DNA of 9,782 bases from Actinomycetes bacterium (GTDB taxonomy: Bacteria; Actinomycetota; Actinomycetes; Propionibacteriales; Propionibacteriaceae). Location: positions 1 to 9,782 of the forward strand of contig JAEYNS010000364.1 of NCBI GenBank assembly GCA_023412435.1, written 5' to 3'. Of this stretch, positions 1 to 5,998 are shown in pieces. How positions within the stretch are numbered: the stretch's first letter is position 1; every line of letters starts with the position of its first letter. Both the position numbers and the translations under genes were made by a program. The notes under the pieces were generated by a model. It had not been told where the DNA came from and did no database searches. It saw only the letters and a program-made list of their open reading frames with translations.

Positions 1-981
1 GGGTGGGGTGGGCTTGGGCGCCGGCGTAGCGGCGGGCGTGGTGGTGGTGCCGGCGGTCGTCAGCTTGATCTTCGGCCCGTAGTCGGTCAGGAAGCCGCCG
101 GAGGGCTTCATCACGCGCAGCTTGACCCAGTAGCTGGTGGCGGGGGCGAGCCCGGTCAGGGTGATCTTGCTCGAGGTGGTGAACGCGTAGCGGGAGTTCG
201 TCCACGGTGTGGCGTCGAACTTCAGGCGGTAGCCCGGTGCGCCTGCCAGCGGCGTCCAGCTCACGGTGGCCGAGTTCGCGGTGGTGCTGACGACGGTGGG
301 GGCCGCGGGGGGTCCGTCGAAGGCGGCGGTGGTGAAGCTGATCGCGGGGCTGTACTGGCTCTTGTTCGAGCCCTTGCTGTCGATCACCCGCACCTTGGCG
401 TAGTACTTCGTCGCCGGCTTGAGCCCCGTCAGGGTGCCGGACGTGCCGGTGAACCTGAGATAGCTCGGGCTCTTCATCTTGCTCGATGTCGAGTACTGGA
501 TGCGGTACCTGTCGGTGGTGCCGCGCGCGGACCACGCAAGGGCCGCCGTGGTGGTGGTCAGCGCGCTGCTCGTGAGGCCGGTCGGCGACAGCAACGGGTA
601 GCTGTCCTTGCTGCGCGTCGTGACCTTGAGCGTCTTGCTGTAGCCGCTCAGGAACCGTCCCTTGGCATCCATCGCGCGGACCTTGACCCAGTAGGTCTTC
701 TTGGACTTCAGGCCGGTGAGTTCGACCCGGTTCGAGGTGGTCTTGCGGTAGACCGGCTTCTTGAACGCGGAGTTGTCGGCGTACTTGATCCGGTAGGCGG
801 TCACCCCTGAGCGCGCCGACCAGGTCAGCATCACCGAGGTGTTCGCCGTCGACACGGTGCTCAGTCCGGTCGGTGCCTTGACGCTGGCGGCCTCGGCAGG
901 TTGCGCGAACAGCCCGCCGCTCATCATCAGCAACGACACGAGCAGCGCGACCAGACATAGGGCACGCCGGCCGTGGGACAT
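1..981 (-). CDS. Secreted multi-FN3-domain protein, C-terminus cut by window edge
   Basis: The frame is open from ATG at 981 to base 1 (327 codons, no stop), so the gene continues beyond the window. Residues 1-32 look like a signal peptide: GRR, a hydrophobic stretch at about 7-25, then a likely cleavage site near AEAA (29-32). Three FN3 domains follow at about 36-122, 131-218 and 225-309. Each has the W near the start (TW/AW/SW), a central YRI/YRL strand, an LTGL turn and a Y-WVKVR or YYAKVR strand. Residues 311-327 are a Thr/Pro/Ala-rich linker, which suggests another domain outside the window. The neighbouring upstream gene has signal peptide, FN3 domains and an EEP catalytic domain, so a similar catalytic end is possible but unseen. 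FN3 domains in bacterial exoproteins usually act as spacers or carbohydrate/surface-binding modules. The start is supported by AGGAG six bases upstream. Function of the whole protein: unknown. Confidence 0.85.
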   Translation of the reverse strand, partial: MSHGRRALCLVALLVSLLMMSGGLFAQPAEAASVKAPTGLSTVSTANTSVMLTWSARSGVTAYRIKYADNSAFKKPVYRKTTSNRVELTGLKSKKTYWVKVRAMDAKGRFLSGYSKTLKVTTRSKDSYPLLSPTGLTSSALTTTTAALAWSARGTTDRYRIQYSTSSKMKSPSYLRFTGTSGTLTGLKPATKYYAKVRVIDSKGSNKSQYSPAISFTTAAFDGPPAAPTVVSTTANSATVSWTPLAGAPGYRLKFDATPWTNSRYAFTTSSKITLTGLAPATSYWVKLRVMKPSGGFLTDYGPKIKLTTAGTTTTPAATPAPKPTPP

Positions 982-987
982 GAGCGA

Positions 988-992
988 CTCCT
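988..992 (-). promoter_or_regulatory. Ribosome binding site of the truncated FN3 gene
   Basis: AGGAG on the minus strand, six bases before the ATG at 981. It fixes the start codon and sets this gene apart from the leaderless genes elsewhere in the window. Confidence 0.75.
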
Positions 993-1018
993 GGGACGCA
1001 AGGGACGTAACGCTCGGG

Positions 1019-1024
1019 ACGCTA
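1019..1024 (-). promoter_or_regulatory. Possible -10 box (TAGCGT) for the FN3 gene
   Basis: TAGCGT on the minus strand fits the actinobacterial TANNNT -10 pattern and would give a 5' leader of about 30 bases carrying the AGGAG site. No convincing -35 box is visible. The hexamer is short and could be chance. Confidence 0.3.
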
Positions 1025-1081
1025 GCAAGCCTCGTCACGAACCCCTGAGTTACACCTGTGGAACTCTCAAGGTCCGCTCAA

Positions 1082-1095
1082 GGGGTCGAAACCCC
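1082..1095 (-). terminator. Small UUCG-loop hairpin downstream of the EEP gene
   Basis: On the minus strand this reads GGGGT-TTCG-ACCCC: a 5-bp stem with a UUCG loop, 39 bases past the EEP stop codon and just after a stronger hairpin at 1104-1126. It could add to termination or shield the 3' end. There is no U-tract after it. Confidence 0.35.
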
Positions 1096-1103
1096 GCGGA
1101 CGG

Positions 1104-1126
1104 GCACCCGCACAGGGAACGGGTGC
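1104..1126 (-). terminator. Candidate intrinsic terminator of the FN3-EEP gene
   Basis: A perfect 7-bp GC-rich stem, GCACCCG with CGGGTGC, around a 9-base loop, begins seven bases after the stop codon at 1134 on the minus strand. It lacks a U-tract, which is common for hairpins at gene ends in high-GC actinobacteria. It lies between this gene and the next minus-strand gene, so the two may be transcribed separately. Confidence 0.5.
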
Positions 1127-1133
1127 GACGGTG

Positions 1134-2654
1134 TCAGGGCAACCAGACCGTGGCGCGCAGCATGTTGTGGTCGGACGGGATGACGCCGACCCAGCGCCCG
1201 GCACTGTTCACGTTGACCACGGTCTCGTACTCGCTGACCCGCATCGGGCTGACGAAGATGTAGTCGGGGTTCGACCCGTTCACGTGGCCGGGGAAGTTGC
1301 GCGCCTTGCGCCGGTACATGTTGTAGCTGGCGTAGGAGGTGCGGATCCGGTTCTCGACGAAGGCGCCGGGGGCGGTGCCGCGGGTGCGGTAGCCGTTGCC
1401 CAGCGGATCGGCGTAGCCGGCGGCCTCCATGATGTCGTAGGGCGCGTTGGTCGGCTTGTCCCACTTGGTCGAGTTGAAGTCGCCGACGGCGATCACCGGC
1501 AGCCCGTCGGGGTTGTTCCGGCGGATGATGTCGACCACGGCGTTCGCCTGGCGGCGGCGCACGTTGTAGTACTTCCTGGACCCCTTCTTGTCGTTGCTCG
1601 GCTCCAGGTGCGTGCTGAGGAAGAAGAACCGCTCACCTGTCGCCTTCTGCTCGAAGATCGCCCAGGTCGCTGCCCGCTTCGACTTGCCCTTGGGCAGGAA
1701 GGCGGACCCCTTCCGCACCAGTTCCACCCGGTCGGCGTTGTAGACGATCCGCACCGCGAGCGAGGCACCCCTGCGGGAGTCGGTGATCCGGTACGGCGCG
1801 CCGAGCCGGCGGACGATGTCCTGGTACTGCGTGCCACCGCCCGGGATGCGGCCCTGCGAGGCCTCCTGCAGCCCGATCACATCCGGGTCCTGGTCCCGGA
1901 TGGCCGCCACCACAGCCCCCCGCCGCTTCGCCCAGGAGGCCTTGCCCTTGGAGCAGTTCTCGCACAGCACGTTGTAGGTGGCGACGCGCAGCGGCAGCTT
2001 CTCGGGCGTGCTGGCCGAGACGACCCTCGACCAGGCGGTGACGGCCTGGCCGGTCGCGTCGAGGGCGCGCACCCGGACGTGGTAGCCGGTGCCGCGACGC
2101 AGCTTGCGCAGCGCCGCCTTCGGCTCGTCGGTGGTCAGGGTGCGGGCGTCGCTCAGATCCGGGTTGGCGCTGAACTCGACCTGGTAGGACGCCGCCAGGT
2201 CGACCGTCGGCCAGGTCACCGACAGCGAGGTGGTGGTGGCGGGCTCGACGTCCACCGCGGGGGTGGCGGCAGGGAAGCGCTGGGCGGCGGTGGTGAACCG
2301 GCTGACCGGGCTGGCGCTGCCGACAGTCCCGTCGACCGCGCGGGGCCGGACCCGCACGTAGTAGGTGGTCTGGGGTGCGAGGCCGGCCAGCACGGCGACG
2401 GAGTCGGTGGTCAGCACCCGGCGTGGGGACAAGAAGGGGACCGACTCTCCGACCTCCACCACCCAGCCGGGGGCGGGCGCGCTGCTCCAGGACACGACCG
2501 CGGCGTCCGCCCGGGCGCCGATGTCGAGGGCGGGCGGCGGGTCGGGCAGGGTGGGTTCGGCCGACACCGGTGAGCGGACGAAGGCCAGCGGAAGCAGCAG
2601 CACGGTCACGATGGCAACGAGACGGCGAAGCCATCGCCCTCGGCCACTCGACAC
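1134..2654 (-). CDS. Secreted FN3-EEP protein (endonuclease/exonuclease/phosphatase superfamily)
   Basis: 506 residues, complete. Residues 1-32 are a signal peptide: basic start, hydrophobic core at about 11-26, cleavage probably after VSA (30-32). Two FN3 domains lie at about 36-122 and 130-216. An EEP domain fills about 221-506. The EEP hallmarks are all present: ATYNVL with N228, GLQE with E264, STHLE with H349, GDFNS with D392 and N394, PDYIFV with D464, and PSDHNML with D495 and H496. This is the DNase I-like metal-dependent phosphodiesterase fold, so an active enzyme is expected. The substrate could be nucleic acid, a phospholipid head group or another phosphoester, and cannot be told from sequence. 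C231 and C234 (CENC) follow the first catalytic strand and may form a disulfide outside the cell. The start is GTG, chosen because GGAG lies six bases upstream and the signal peptide begins there. Its promoter region is divergent from the SanA-like gene. Confidence 0.92.
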   Translation of the reverse strand: MSSGRGRWLRRLVAIVTVLLLPLAFVRSPVSAEPTLPDPPPALDIGARADAAVVSWSSAPAPGWVVEVGESVPFLSPRRVLTTDSVAVLAGLAPQTTYYVRVRPRAVDGTVGSASPVSRFTTAAQRFPAATPAVDVEPATTTSLSVTWPTVDLAASYQVEFSANPDLSDARTLTTDEPKAALRKLRRGTGYHVRVRALDATGQAVTAWSRVVSASTPEKLPLRVATYNVLCENCSKGKASWAKRRGAVVAAIRDQDPDVIGLQEASQGRIPGGGTQYQDIVRRLGAPYRITDSRRGASLAVRIVYNADRVELVRKGSAFLPKGKSKRAATWAIFEQKATGERFFFLSTHLEPSNDKKGSRKYYNVRRRQANAVVDIIRRNNPDGLPVIAVGDFNSTKWDKPTNAPYDIMEAAGYADPLGNGYRTRGTAPGAFVENRIRTSYASYNMYRRKARNFPGHVNGSNPDYIFVSPMRVSEYETVVNVNSAGRWVGVIPSDHNMLRATVWLP

Positions 2655-2660
2655 GGTTGA

Positions 2661-2664
2661 CTCC
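2661..2664 (-). promoter_or_regulatory. Ribosome binding site for the FN3-EEP gene
   Basis: GGAG on the minus strand, six bases before the GTG at 2654. It supports the GTG start for this secreted protein. Confidence 0.65.
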
Positions 2665-2708
2665 GTCCACGCTCGCCGCCGGGTGGGAGACCCATCCGGA
2701 TTCGTCGG

Positions 2709-2714
2709 AATCTA
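2709..2714 (-). promoter_or_regulatory. Possible -10 box (TAGATT) for the FN3-EEP gene
   Basis: TAGATT on the minus strand fits TANNNT and would give a leader of about 48 bases ahead of the GTG start. No clear -35 hexamer is seen at 17-18 bases. The -35 position falls in the second copy of the CTGAGAGG repeat (2731-2738). Confidence 0.4.
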
Positions 2715-2719
2715 CCATG

Positions 2720-2738
2720 CTGAGAGGCTCCTGAGAGG
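2720..2738. repeat. Two direct copies of CTGAGAGG, 11 bases apart
   Basis: CTGAGAGG occurs at 2720-2727 and again at 2731-2738, one helical turn apart, in the 115-base divergent promoter region. The second copy lies where the -35 elements of both divergent promoters would be. The helical phasing is what a regulator binding one face of the DNA would need, but two short copies can also be chance. Confidence 0.4.
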
Positions 2739-2756
2739 GCGCGCCCGGGGGCCACC

Positions 2757-2762
2757 TAGGCT
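2757..2762 (+). promoter_or_regulatory. -10 box (TAGGCT) giving a leaderless SanA-like mRNA
   Basis: TAGGCT lies exactly seven bases before the ATG at 2770, so transcription would start at or next to the start codon. The only SD-like sequence, GGAG at 2763-2766, is three bases from the ATG, too close to work normally. The same geometry recurs at four or five other genes in the window. Confidence 0.6.
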
Positions 2763-2769
2763 GGAGCGC

Positions 2770-3402
2770 ATGAGGGACGTCGCCGCGCTCGGATTCGGGC
2801 TGCTCGGGGCCGCGGTGGCTGCTCCGCTGGCCCTGGCCGGCGCCATCCACCTGGTCGCCCGTGACCGGGTGACCACGCTCGAAGCGGTGCCCGCCAGCCC
2901 TGTCGCGCTGGTCCTGGGCGCCGAGGTGTACCCGGGCGGGCGCCCGTCCGCCTTCCTGCGTGCCCGGCTCGATGTCGCGCTGGCGCTGTACCGCCGCGGC
3001 CTGGTTCGGGCGCTGCTGGTCTCCGGGGACGGCACCAGCCGGTTCTACGACGAGCCCACGGCGATGCGGGACTACCTGCTGGAGCGCGGCGTCCCTGCCG
3101 AGGCGGTGCTGGTCGACCCGGCCGGGCTCGACACCTACGCCTCCTGCGCCAGGGCCCGCGACGAGTTCGGGGTGCACCGCCTGATCGTGGTCAGCCAGCG
3201 GTACCACCTGCCGCGGGCGCTGGCGATCTGCCGGGTGCTCGGGCTGGACGCCTGGGGGGTGGGCGACACCACGGTTGCCGACCGCTCGCCGCGCACCTGG
3301 GCGCACGGCACCCGCCGCGAGCTCGCGGCCAACCTCAAGGTGCTCTGGGACATCGCGCTGCACCGTCCGTGGGTCACTCGCGACCGCGCAGTGCGACGCT
3401 GA
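2770..3402 (+). CDS. SanA/YdcF-family (DUF218) membrane-anchored protein
   Basis: 210 residues. An N-terminal hydrophobic segment at about 5-29 looks like a single membrane anchor, followed by a DUF218 domain at about 45-195. Family signatures seen: LVLGA (47-51), SGDG (85-88), the DEPTAMRDYL stretch (94-103), D116 and the LDTYAS segment (120-125), and VSQRYHLPRAL (141-151) with H146. The family includes E. coli SanA, linked to the vancomycin barrier at high temperature, and YdcF. Their biochemical activity is poorly defined, so an envelope role is inference. The open frame extends far upstream, but the ATG at 2770 is chosen because the membrane anchor starts there and a TAGGCT -10 box lies seven bases before it. 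argS follows 55 bases later on the same strand. Confidence 0.85.
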   Translation: MRDVAALGFGLLGAAVAAPLALAGAIHLVARDRVTTLEAVPASPVALVLGAEVYPGGRPSAFLRARLDVALALYRRGLVRALLVSGDGTSRFYDEPTAMRDYLLERGVPAEAVLVDPAGLDTYASCARARDEFGVHRLIVVSQRYHLPRALAICRVLGLDAWGVGDTTVADRSPRTWAHGTRRELAANLKVLWDIALHRPWVTRDRAVRR

Positions 3403-3440
3403 ACCCCGCCGCAGGGCTGGTCCGGAGGAGTCCCGGCGAC

Positions 3441-3482
3441 ATGCGAAAATGGCAGCCATGCTGTCACTGCCCGCCGTGTTGA
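3441..3482 (+). CDS. Possible Cys-rich 13-residue upstream ORF overlapping argS
   Basis: A short frame, ATG at 3441 to TGA at 3480-3482, encodes MRKWQPCCHCPPC, with four cysteines in the last seven residues. A strong Shine-Dalgarno sequence, GGAGGAG at 3424-3430, ends ten bases before its ATG. That sequence is too far from either argS start (3449 or 3458) to serve them. The frame overlaps the first eight codons of argS. Cys-rich leader peptides that sense cysteine are known in actinobacteria, but argS has no obvious link to cysteine and the overlap may be chance. Translation is not shown by the sequence. Confidence 0.2.
   Translation: MRKWQPCCHCPPC
3445..3450 (+). promoter_or_regulatory. Near-match -10 box (GAAAAT) for argS
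   Basis: GAAAAT differs from the TANNNT pattern only at the first base and sits seven bases before the ATG at 3458, as at the other leaderless genes here. If used, argS mRNA would start at its ATG. An upstream promoter shared with the SanA-like gene is an alternative. Confidence 0.35.
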
Positions 3483-5092
3483 GTGCCCGTGTCGAAGCCG
3501 TTGCCGGGATCGATCCCGAACTTCGTCCGGCCACTCGTCCCCAGTTCGGGCACTACCAGTCGAACGTTGCGCTGCGACTGGCCAAGGCGCAGGGCCGTCC
3601 GCCGCGCGAGGTCGCGGCCGACCTGGTGGAGCAGATCGACCTGGCCGACCTGTGCGAGCCGCTGGAGATTGCAGGGCCCGGCTTCATCAACTTCCGGATC
3701 CGTGCCGAGGTGCTGGCCAGGGTGGCCGGCGAGGTGCTGGACGACCCCCATGCCGGCGTCAACACCACCGATCACCCCAAGCGGGTGGTGATCGACTACT
3801 CGGCGCCGAACGCCGCCAAGCAGATGCACGTCGGCCACCTGCGCTCGACGATCATCGGCGACTGCTTCACCCGGGTGCTGCGCGCCACCGGCCACACGGT
3901 GATCCCGCAGAACCACATCGGCGACTGGGGCCGGCAGTTCGGGATGATGGTCGAGCAGCTGATCGACGAGGGCGTGGACGCGTCCACCCTCGACCTCGCC
4001 GGGGCCGAAGACCTCTACAAGCGGGCCAACGCCCACCTGAAGGAGTCGCAGGAGTTCGCCGGCAGGGCCCGCGACCGGGTGGTCGCGCTGCAGGCCGGTG
4101 ACCCGGAGACCCGGCGGATCTGGCAGCAGATCATCGACATCTCGCTGGCGGGCTTCAACGCCACCTACGCGCGGATGAACGTGCTGCTGACCGACGACGA
4201 CGTCGCCGGCGAGTCGATCTACAACGACGACCTGCCGGTGGTCGCCGCCGACCTCGAGGAACGCGGGATCGCCGTCGTCGACGACGGTGCCCTGGTGGTG
4301 TTCGTGGACGGCTTCCCCGCGCCGGCGATGATCCGCAACTCCCAGGGCGGCTACGGCTACGACTGCACCGACCTGGCCGCCGTCCGGCACCGGGTGGGCG
4401 AACTCGACGCCGACCGGTTGATCTACGTCGTCGGTTCACCGCAGCAGTTCCACTTCGACCTGATCTTCGCGGTCTCCCGCAAGGCGGGCTACCTGCCGCC
4501 CCAGGTGTCGGCGGAGTTCGTCGGCTTCGGGCAGGTGCTCGGTGCGGACGGCAAGAAGTCCTCCACCCGCGAGGGGACGGCGGTGACGCTGAACTCGCTG
4601 CTGGACGCCGCCGAGGCGGAGGCCGCCCCGTCCATCGCGCTGGCGGCGATCAAGTACGCCGACCTGTCGTCCGGGTTGCAGAAGGACTACGCCTTCGACG
4701 TCGAGCGGATGGTGGCCACCACCGGGGATACCGGGCCGTACCTGCAGTACGCCCACGCCCGGGTCACCCAGATCCTGCGGAAGGCCGCCGCCGAGGGCTA
4801 CGCCGCCGGGCCGATCACCGTCCTGACCGAGCCGGAGGAGCAGACGCTCGCGCTGCTGTTGTCCCGGTTCGGCGAGATCGTCGACTCGGTGGCCGACACG
4901 CTGCAGCCGCACCGGCTCTGCGGCTACCTGTACGAGCTGGCCGGTGCGCTCAGCGTCTTCTACGAGCGGTGTCCTGTGCTCAAGAGCGAGGGTGACCTGC
5001 GGGCGTCCCGGCTCGGGCTGTGCCAGGCGACCAAGAAGGTGATCGCGACCGGCCTCGACCTGCTCGGGATCGAGGCGCCCGAGCGGATGTGA
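3458..5092 (+). CDS. argS: Arginyl-tRNA synthetase
   Basis: 544 residues, near the usual 550-580 for the family. It attaches arginine to tRNA-Arg with ATP in the cytoplasm. The N-terminal tRNA-binding (Add-1) domain covers about 1-95, including FGHYQSNVALRLAK and GPGFINFRI. The class I catalytic core has HVGH at 124-127 (the HIGH motif) inside SAPNAAKQMHVGHLRST, then IGDWGRQFG (154-162), SQGGYGYDCTDLAA (295-308) and GSPQQFHFD (326-334). The KMSKS position reads KKSSTREG (366-373), a divergent form usual for ArgRS, and K121 just before HVGH is the lysine thought to compensate. The C-terminal DALR anticodon-binding domain runs from about 425 and ends with the family-typical PERM. ATG 3458 is preferred over ATG 3449 because the former is seven bases after GAAAAT, and neither has a well-placed ribosome site. 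An in-frame extension to 3275 would lie inside the SanA-like gene. Confidence 0.97.
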   Translation: MLSLPAVLSARVEAVAGIDPELRPATRPQFGHYQSNVALRLAKAQGRPPREVAADLVEQIDLADLCEPLEIAGPGFINFRIRAEVLARVAGEVLDDPHAGVNTTDHPKRVVIDYSAPNAAKQMHVGHLRSTIIGDCFTRVLRATGHTVIPQNHIGDWGRQFGMMVEQLIDEGVDASTLDLAGAEDLYKRANAHLKESQEFAGRARDRVVALQAGDPETRRIWQQIIDISLAGFNATYARMNVLLTDDDVAGESIYNDDLPVVAADLEERGIAVVDDGALVVFVDGFPAPAMIRNSQGGYGYDCTDLAAVRHRVGELDADRLIYVVGSPQQFHFDLIFAVSRKAGYLPPQVSAEFVGFGQVLGADGKKSSTREGTAVTLNSLLDAAEAEAAPSIALAAIKYADLSSGLQKDYAFDVERMVATTGDTGPYLQYAHARVTQILRKAAAEGYAAGPITVLTEPEEQTLALLLSRFGEIVDSVADTLQPHRLCGYLYELAGALSVFYERCPVLKSEGDLRASRLGLCQATKKVIATGLDLLGIEAPERM

Positions 5093-5112
5093 CCTCGCCC
5101 GGGAACCGTCGC

Positions 5113-5127
5113 TGGCCGGTCAGGCCA
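5113..5127. terminator. Weak hairpin between convergent argS and ppgK
   Basis: TGGCC and GGCCA form a 5-bp stem around a 5-base loop, 20 bases after the argS stop and overlapping the ppgK stop codon. The gap between the two convergent genes is only 27 bases. The stem is short and has no U-tract, so this is a weak call. Confidence 0.25.
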
Positions 5128-5893
5128 ACGGGTCGGGGTTCCCCGCCGCGTCGGACGCGAGCCACGCCGCCCCGATGATCCCGGCCCGGTTGCGCAGGGC
5201 GGCGGGGACGATCGGCGCGTGCAGCGTGAGCTTGGGCAGGAACTTCTCCGAGTCCTTCGAGATCCCGCCGCCGACCACGAACAGGTCGGGCCAGAACAGC
5301 GCCTCCACCCGCTCGTAGTACCGCTGCAGGCGCGGGGTGTACTGGGAGTAGCTCAGACCGAGGTTGGTCTTGACCGAGGCGGCGGCCTGGGTCTCGGCGT
5401 CATGGCCGTCGATCTCGAGGTGCCCCAGTTCGGTGTTCGGAATCAGCACCCCGCGGTAGATCAGCGCACTGCCGATGCCCGTGCCGAGGGTGGTGACCAG
5501 AACCAGCCCGGGGTGGTCCTTGGCGGCCCCGAACTTCACCTCGGCGATCCCGGCGGCGTCGGCGTCGTTGACGAGGTGGACGGCACGCCCGATCCGCTCG
5601 GAGAAGATCTTCTCCGCCGGGGCATCGATCCACGACTTGTCGATGTTGGCCGCCGACCGCGTGGTGCCGTGGGTCACCACCGCCGGGATGGTGACCCCCA
5701 CCGGTCCGTCCCCTGTCAGGTCGGCGAAATGCGCGACGATCTCCGCCACCACGTCGGCGACCGCCTCGGGGGTGGACGGCTTCGGGGTCGGAATCCGGAG
5801 CCGGTCGGCCGCGAAGTCACCCTTGGCCAGATCGACAGGGGCCCCCTTGATGCCCGAGCCGCCGATGTCGATGCCGAGGACTGCGTTGCTCAT
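5120..5893 (-). CDS. ppgK: Polyphosphate glucokinase
   Basis: 257 residues, full length for the family. It phosphorylates glucose to glucose 6-phosphate using inorganic polyphosphate; many members also accept ATP. It belongs to the ROK family. Visible motifs: the phosphate-binding [11 protein letters not shown] (7-17), NIDKSW (83-88), [11 protein letters not shown] (108-118) with the likely catalytic Asp D110, [11 protein letters not shown] (134-144), PNTELGHLE (152-160) with glucose-contacting E155 and H158, and [15 protein letters not shown] (200-214). The CxCGxxGCxE zinc motif of other ROK proteins is absent, as in known PpgK proteins, and NIDKSW and TELGHLE favour PpgK over an ATP-only ROK glucokinase. 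The ATG at 5893 follows a TAGGGT -10 box by six bases. It is divergent from galE and convergent with argS. Confidence 0.95.
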   Translation of the reverse strand: MSNAVLGIDIGGSGIKGAPVDLAKGDFAADRLRIPTPKPSTPEAVADVVAEIVAHFADLTGDGPVGVTIPAVVTHGTTRSAANIDKSWIDAPAEKIFSERIGRAVHLVNDADAAGIAEVKFGAAKDHPGLVLVTTLGTGIGSALIYRGVLIPNTELGHLEIDGHDAETQAAASVKTNLGLSYSQYTPRLQRYYERVEALFWPDLFVVGGGISKDSEKFLPKLTLHAPIVPAALRNRAGIIGAAWLASDAAGNPDPLA

Positions 5894-5899
5894 GGCGAC

Positions 5900-5905
5900 A
5901 CCCTA
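5900..5905 (-). promoter_or_regulatory. -10 box (TAGGGT) giving a leaderless ppgK mRNA
   Basis: On the minus strand TAGGGT lies six bases before the ppgK ATG. There is no good Shine-Dalgarno site; AGGG inside the box is the only purine run. No -35 consensus is evident. Confidence 0.5.
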
Positions 5906-5985
5906 GCGATGCGACGCGGCGCGGGGGACCCCGTCGCTGCGTGACATCGACCGCGGTAGCGTCCGGAGCCCGCGCCGCCGATGGG

Positions 5986-5991
5986 TAGAGT
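5986..5991 (+). promoter_or_regulatory. -10 box (TAGAGT) giving a leaderless galE mRNA
   Basis: TAGAGT is exactly seven bases before the GTG at 5999. No Shine-Dalgarno sequence is present, and the ATG at 5981 lies upstream of this box. This supports the GTG as the start. The 105-base region shared with ppgK holds both promoters. Confidence 0.6.
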
Positions 5992-5998
5992 CTGCGCC

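Noticed and set aside
1..981. Repeats in the FN3 gene as DNA tandem repeats
   Set aside because: The three modules share protein-level FN3 features but are clearly diverged at the base level, so they are old domain duplications and not recent DNA repeats.
1131..2573. Long open frame on the plus strand, 480 codons, opposite the FN3-EEP gene
   Set aside because: Its translation is low-complexity (Val, Gly, Arg, Asp, His-rich) without recognisable domains. The opposite strand encodes a protein with all EEP motifs. This is a typical antisense shadow in GC-rich DNA.
2365..2769. In-frame N-terminal extension of the SanA-like protein
   Set aside because: It would overlap the 5' part of the FN3-EEP gene and encode low-complexity residues before the membrane anchor. 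The TAGGCT box and family length support ATG 2770.
1633..3534. 633-codon open frame on the minus strand crossing the FN3-EEP and SanA-like genes
   Set aside because: It runs across two well-supported genes and an intergenic promoter region in a different frame, with no domain signal.
3464..4390. 308-codon minus-strand frame opposite argS
   Set aside because: The plus strand encodes a complete ArgRS with all motifs. The antisense translation is repetitive and rich in Val, Gly and His.
5911..5937. GCGACG/CGTCGC inverted repeat between ppgK and galE as an operator
   Set aside because: Only six base pairs with a 15-base spacer in very GC-rich DNA; expected by chance.
5981..5998. ATG at 5981 as the galE start
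   Set aside because: It would place the TAGAGT box inside the coding region and add six residues before the Rossmann strand. There is no ribosome binding site for it.
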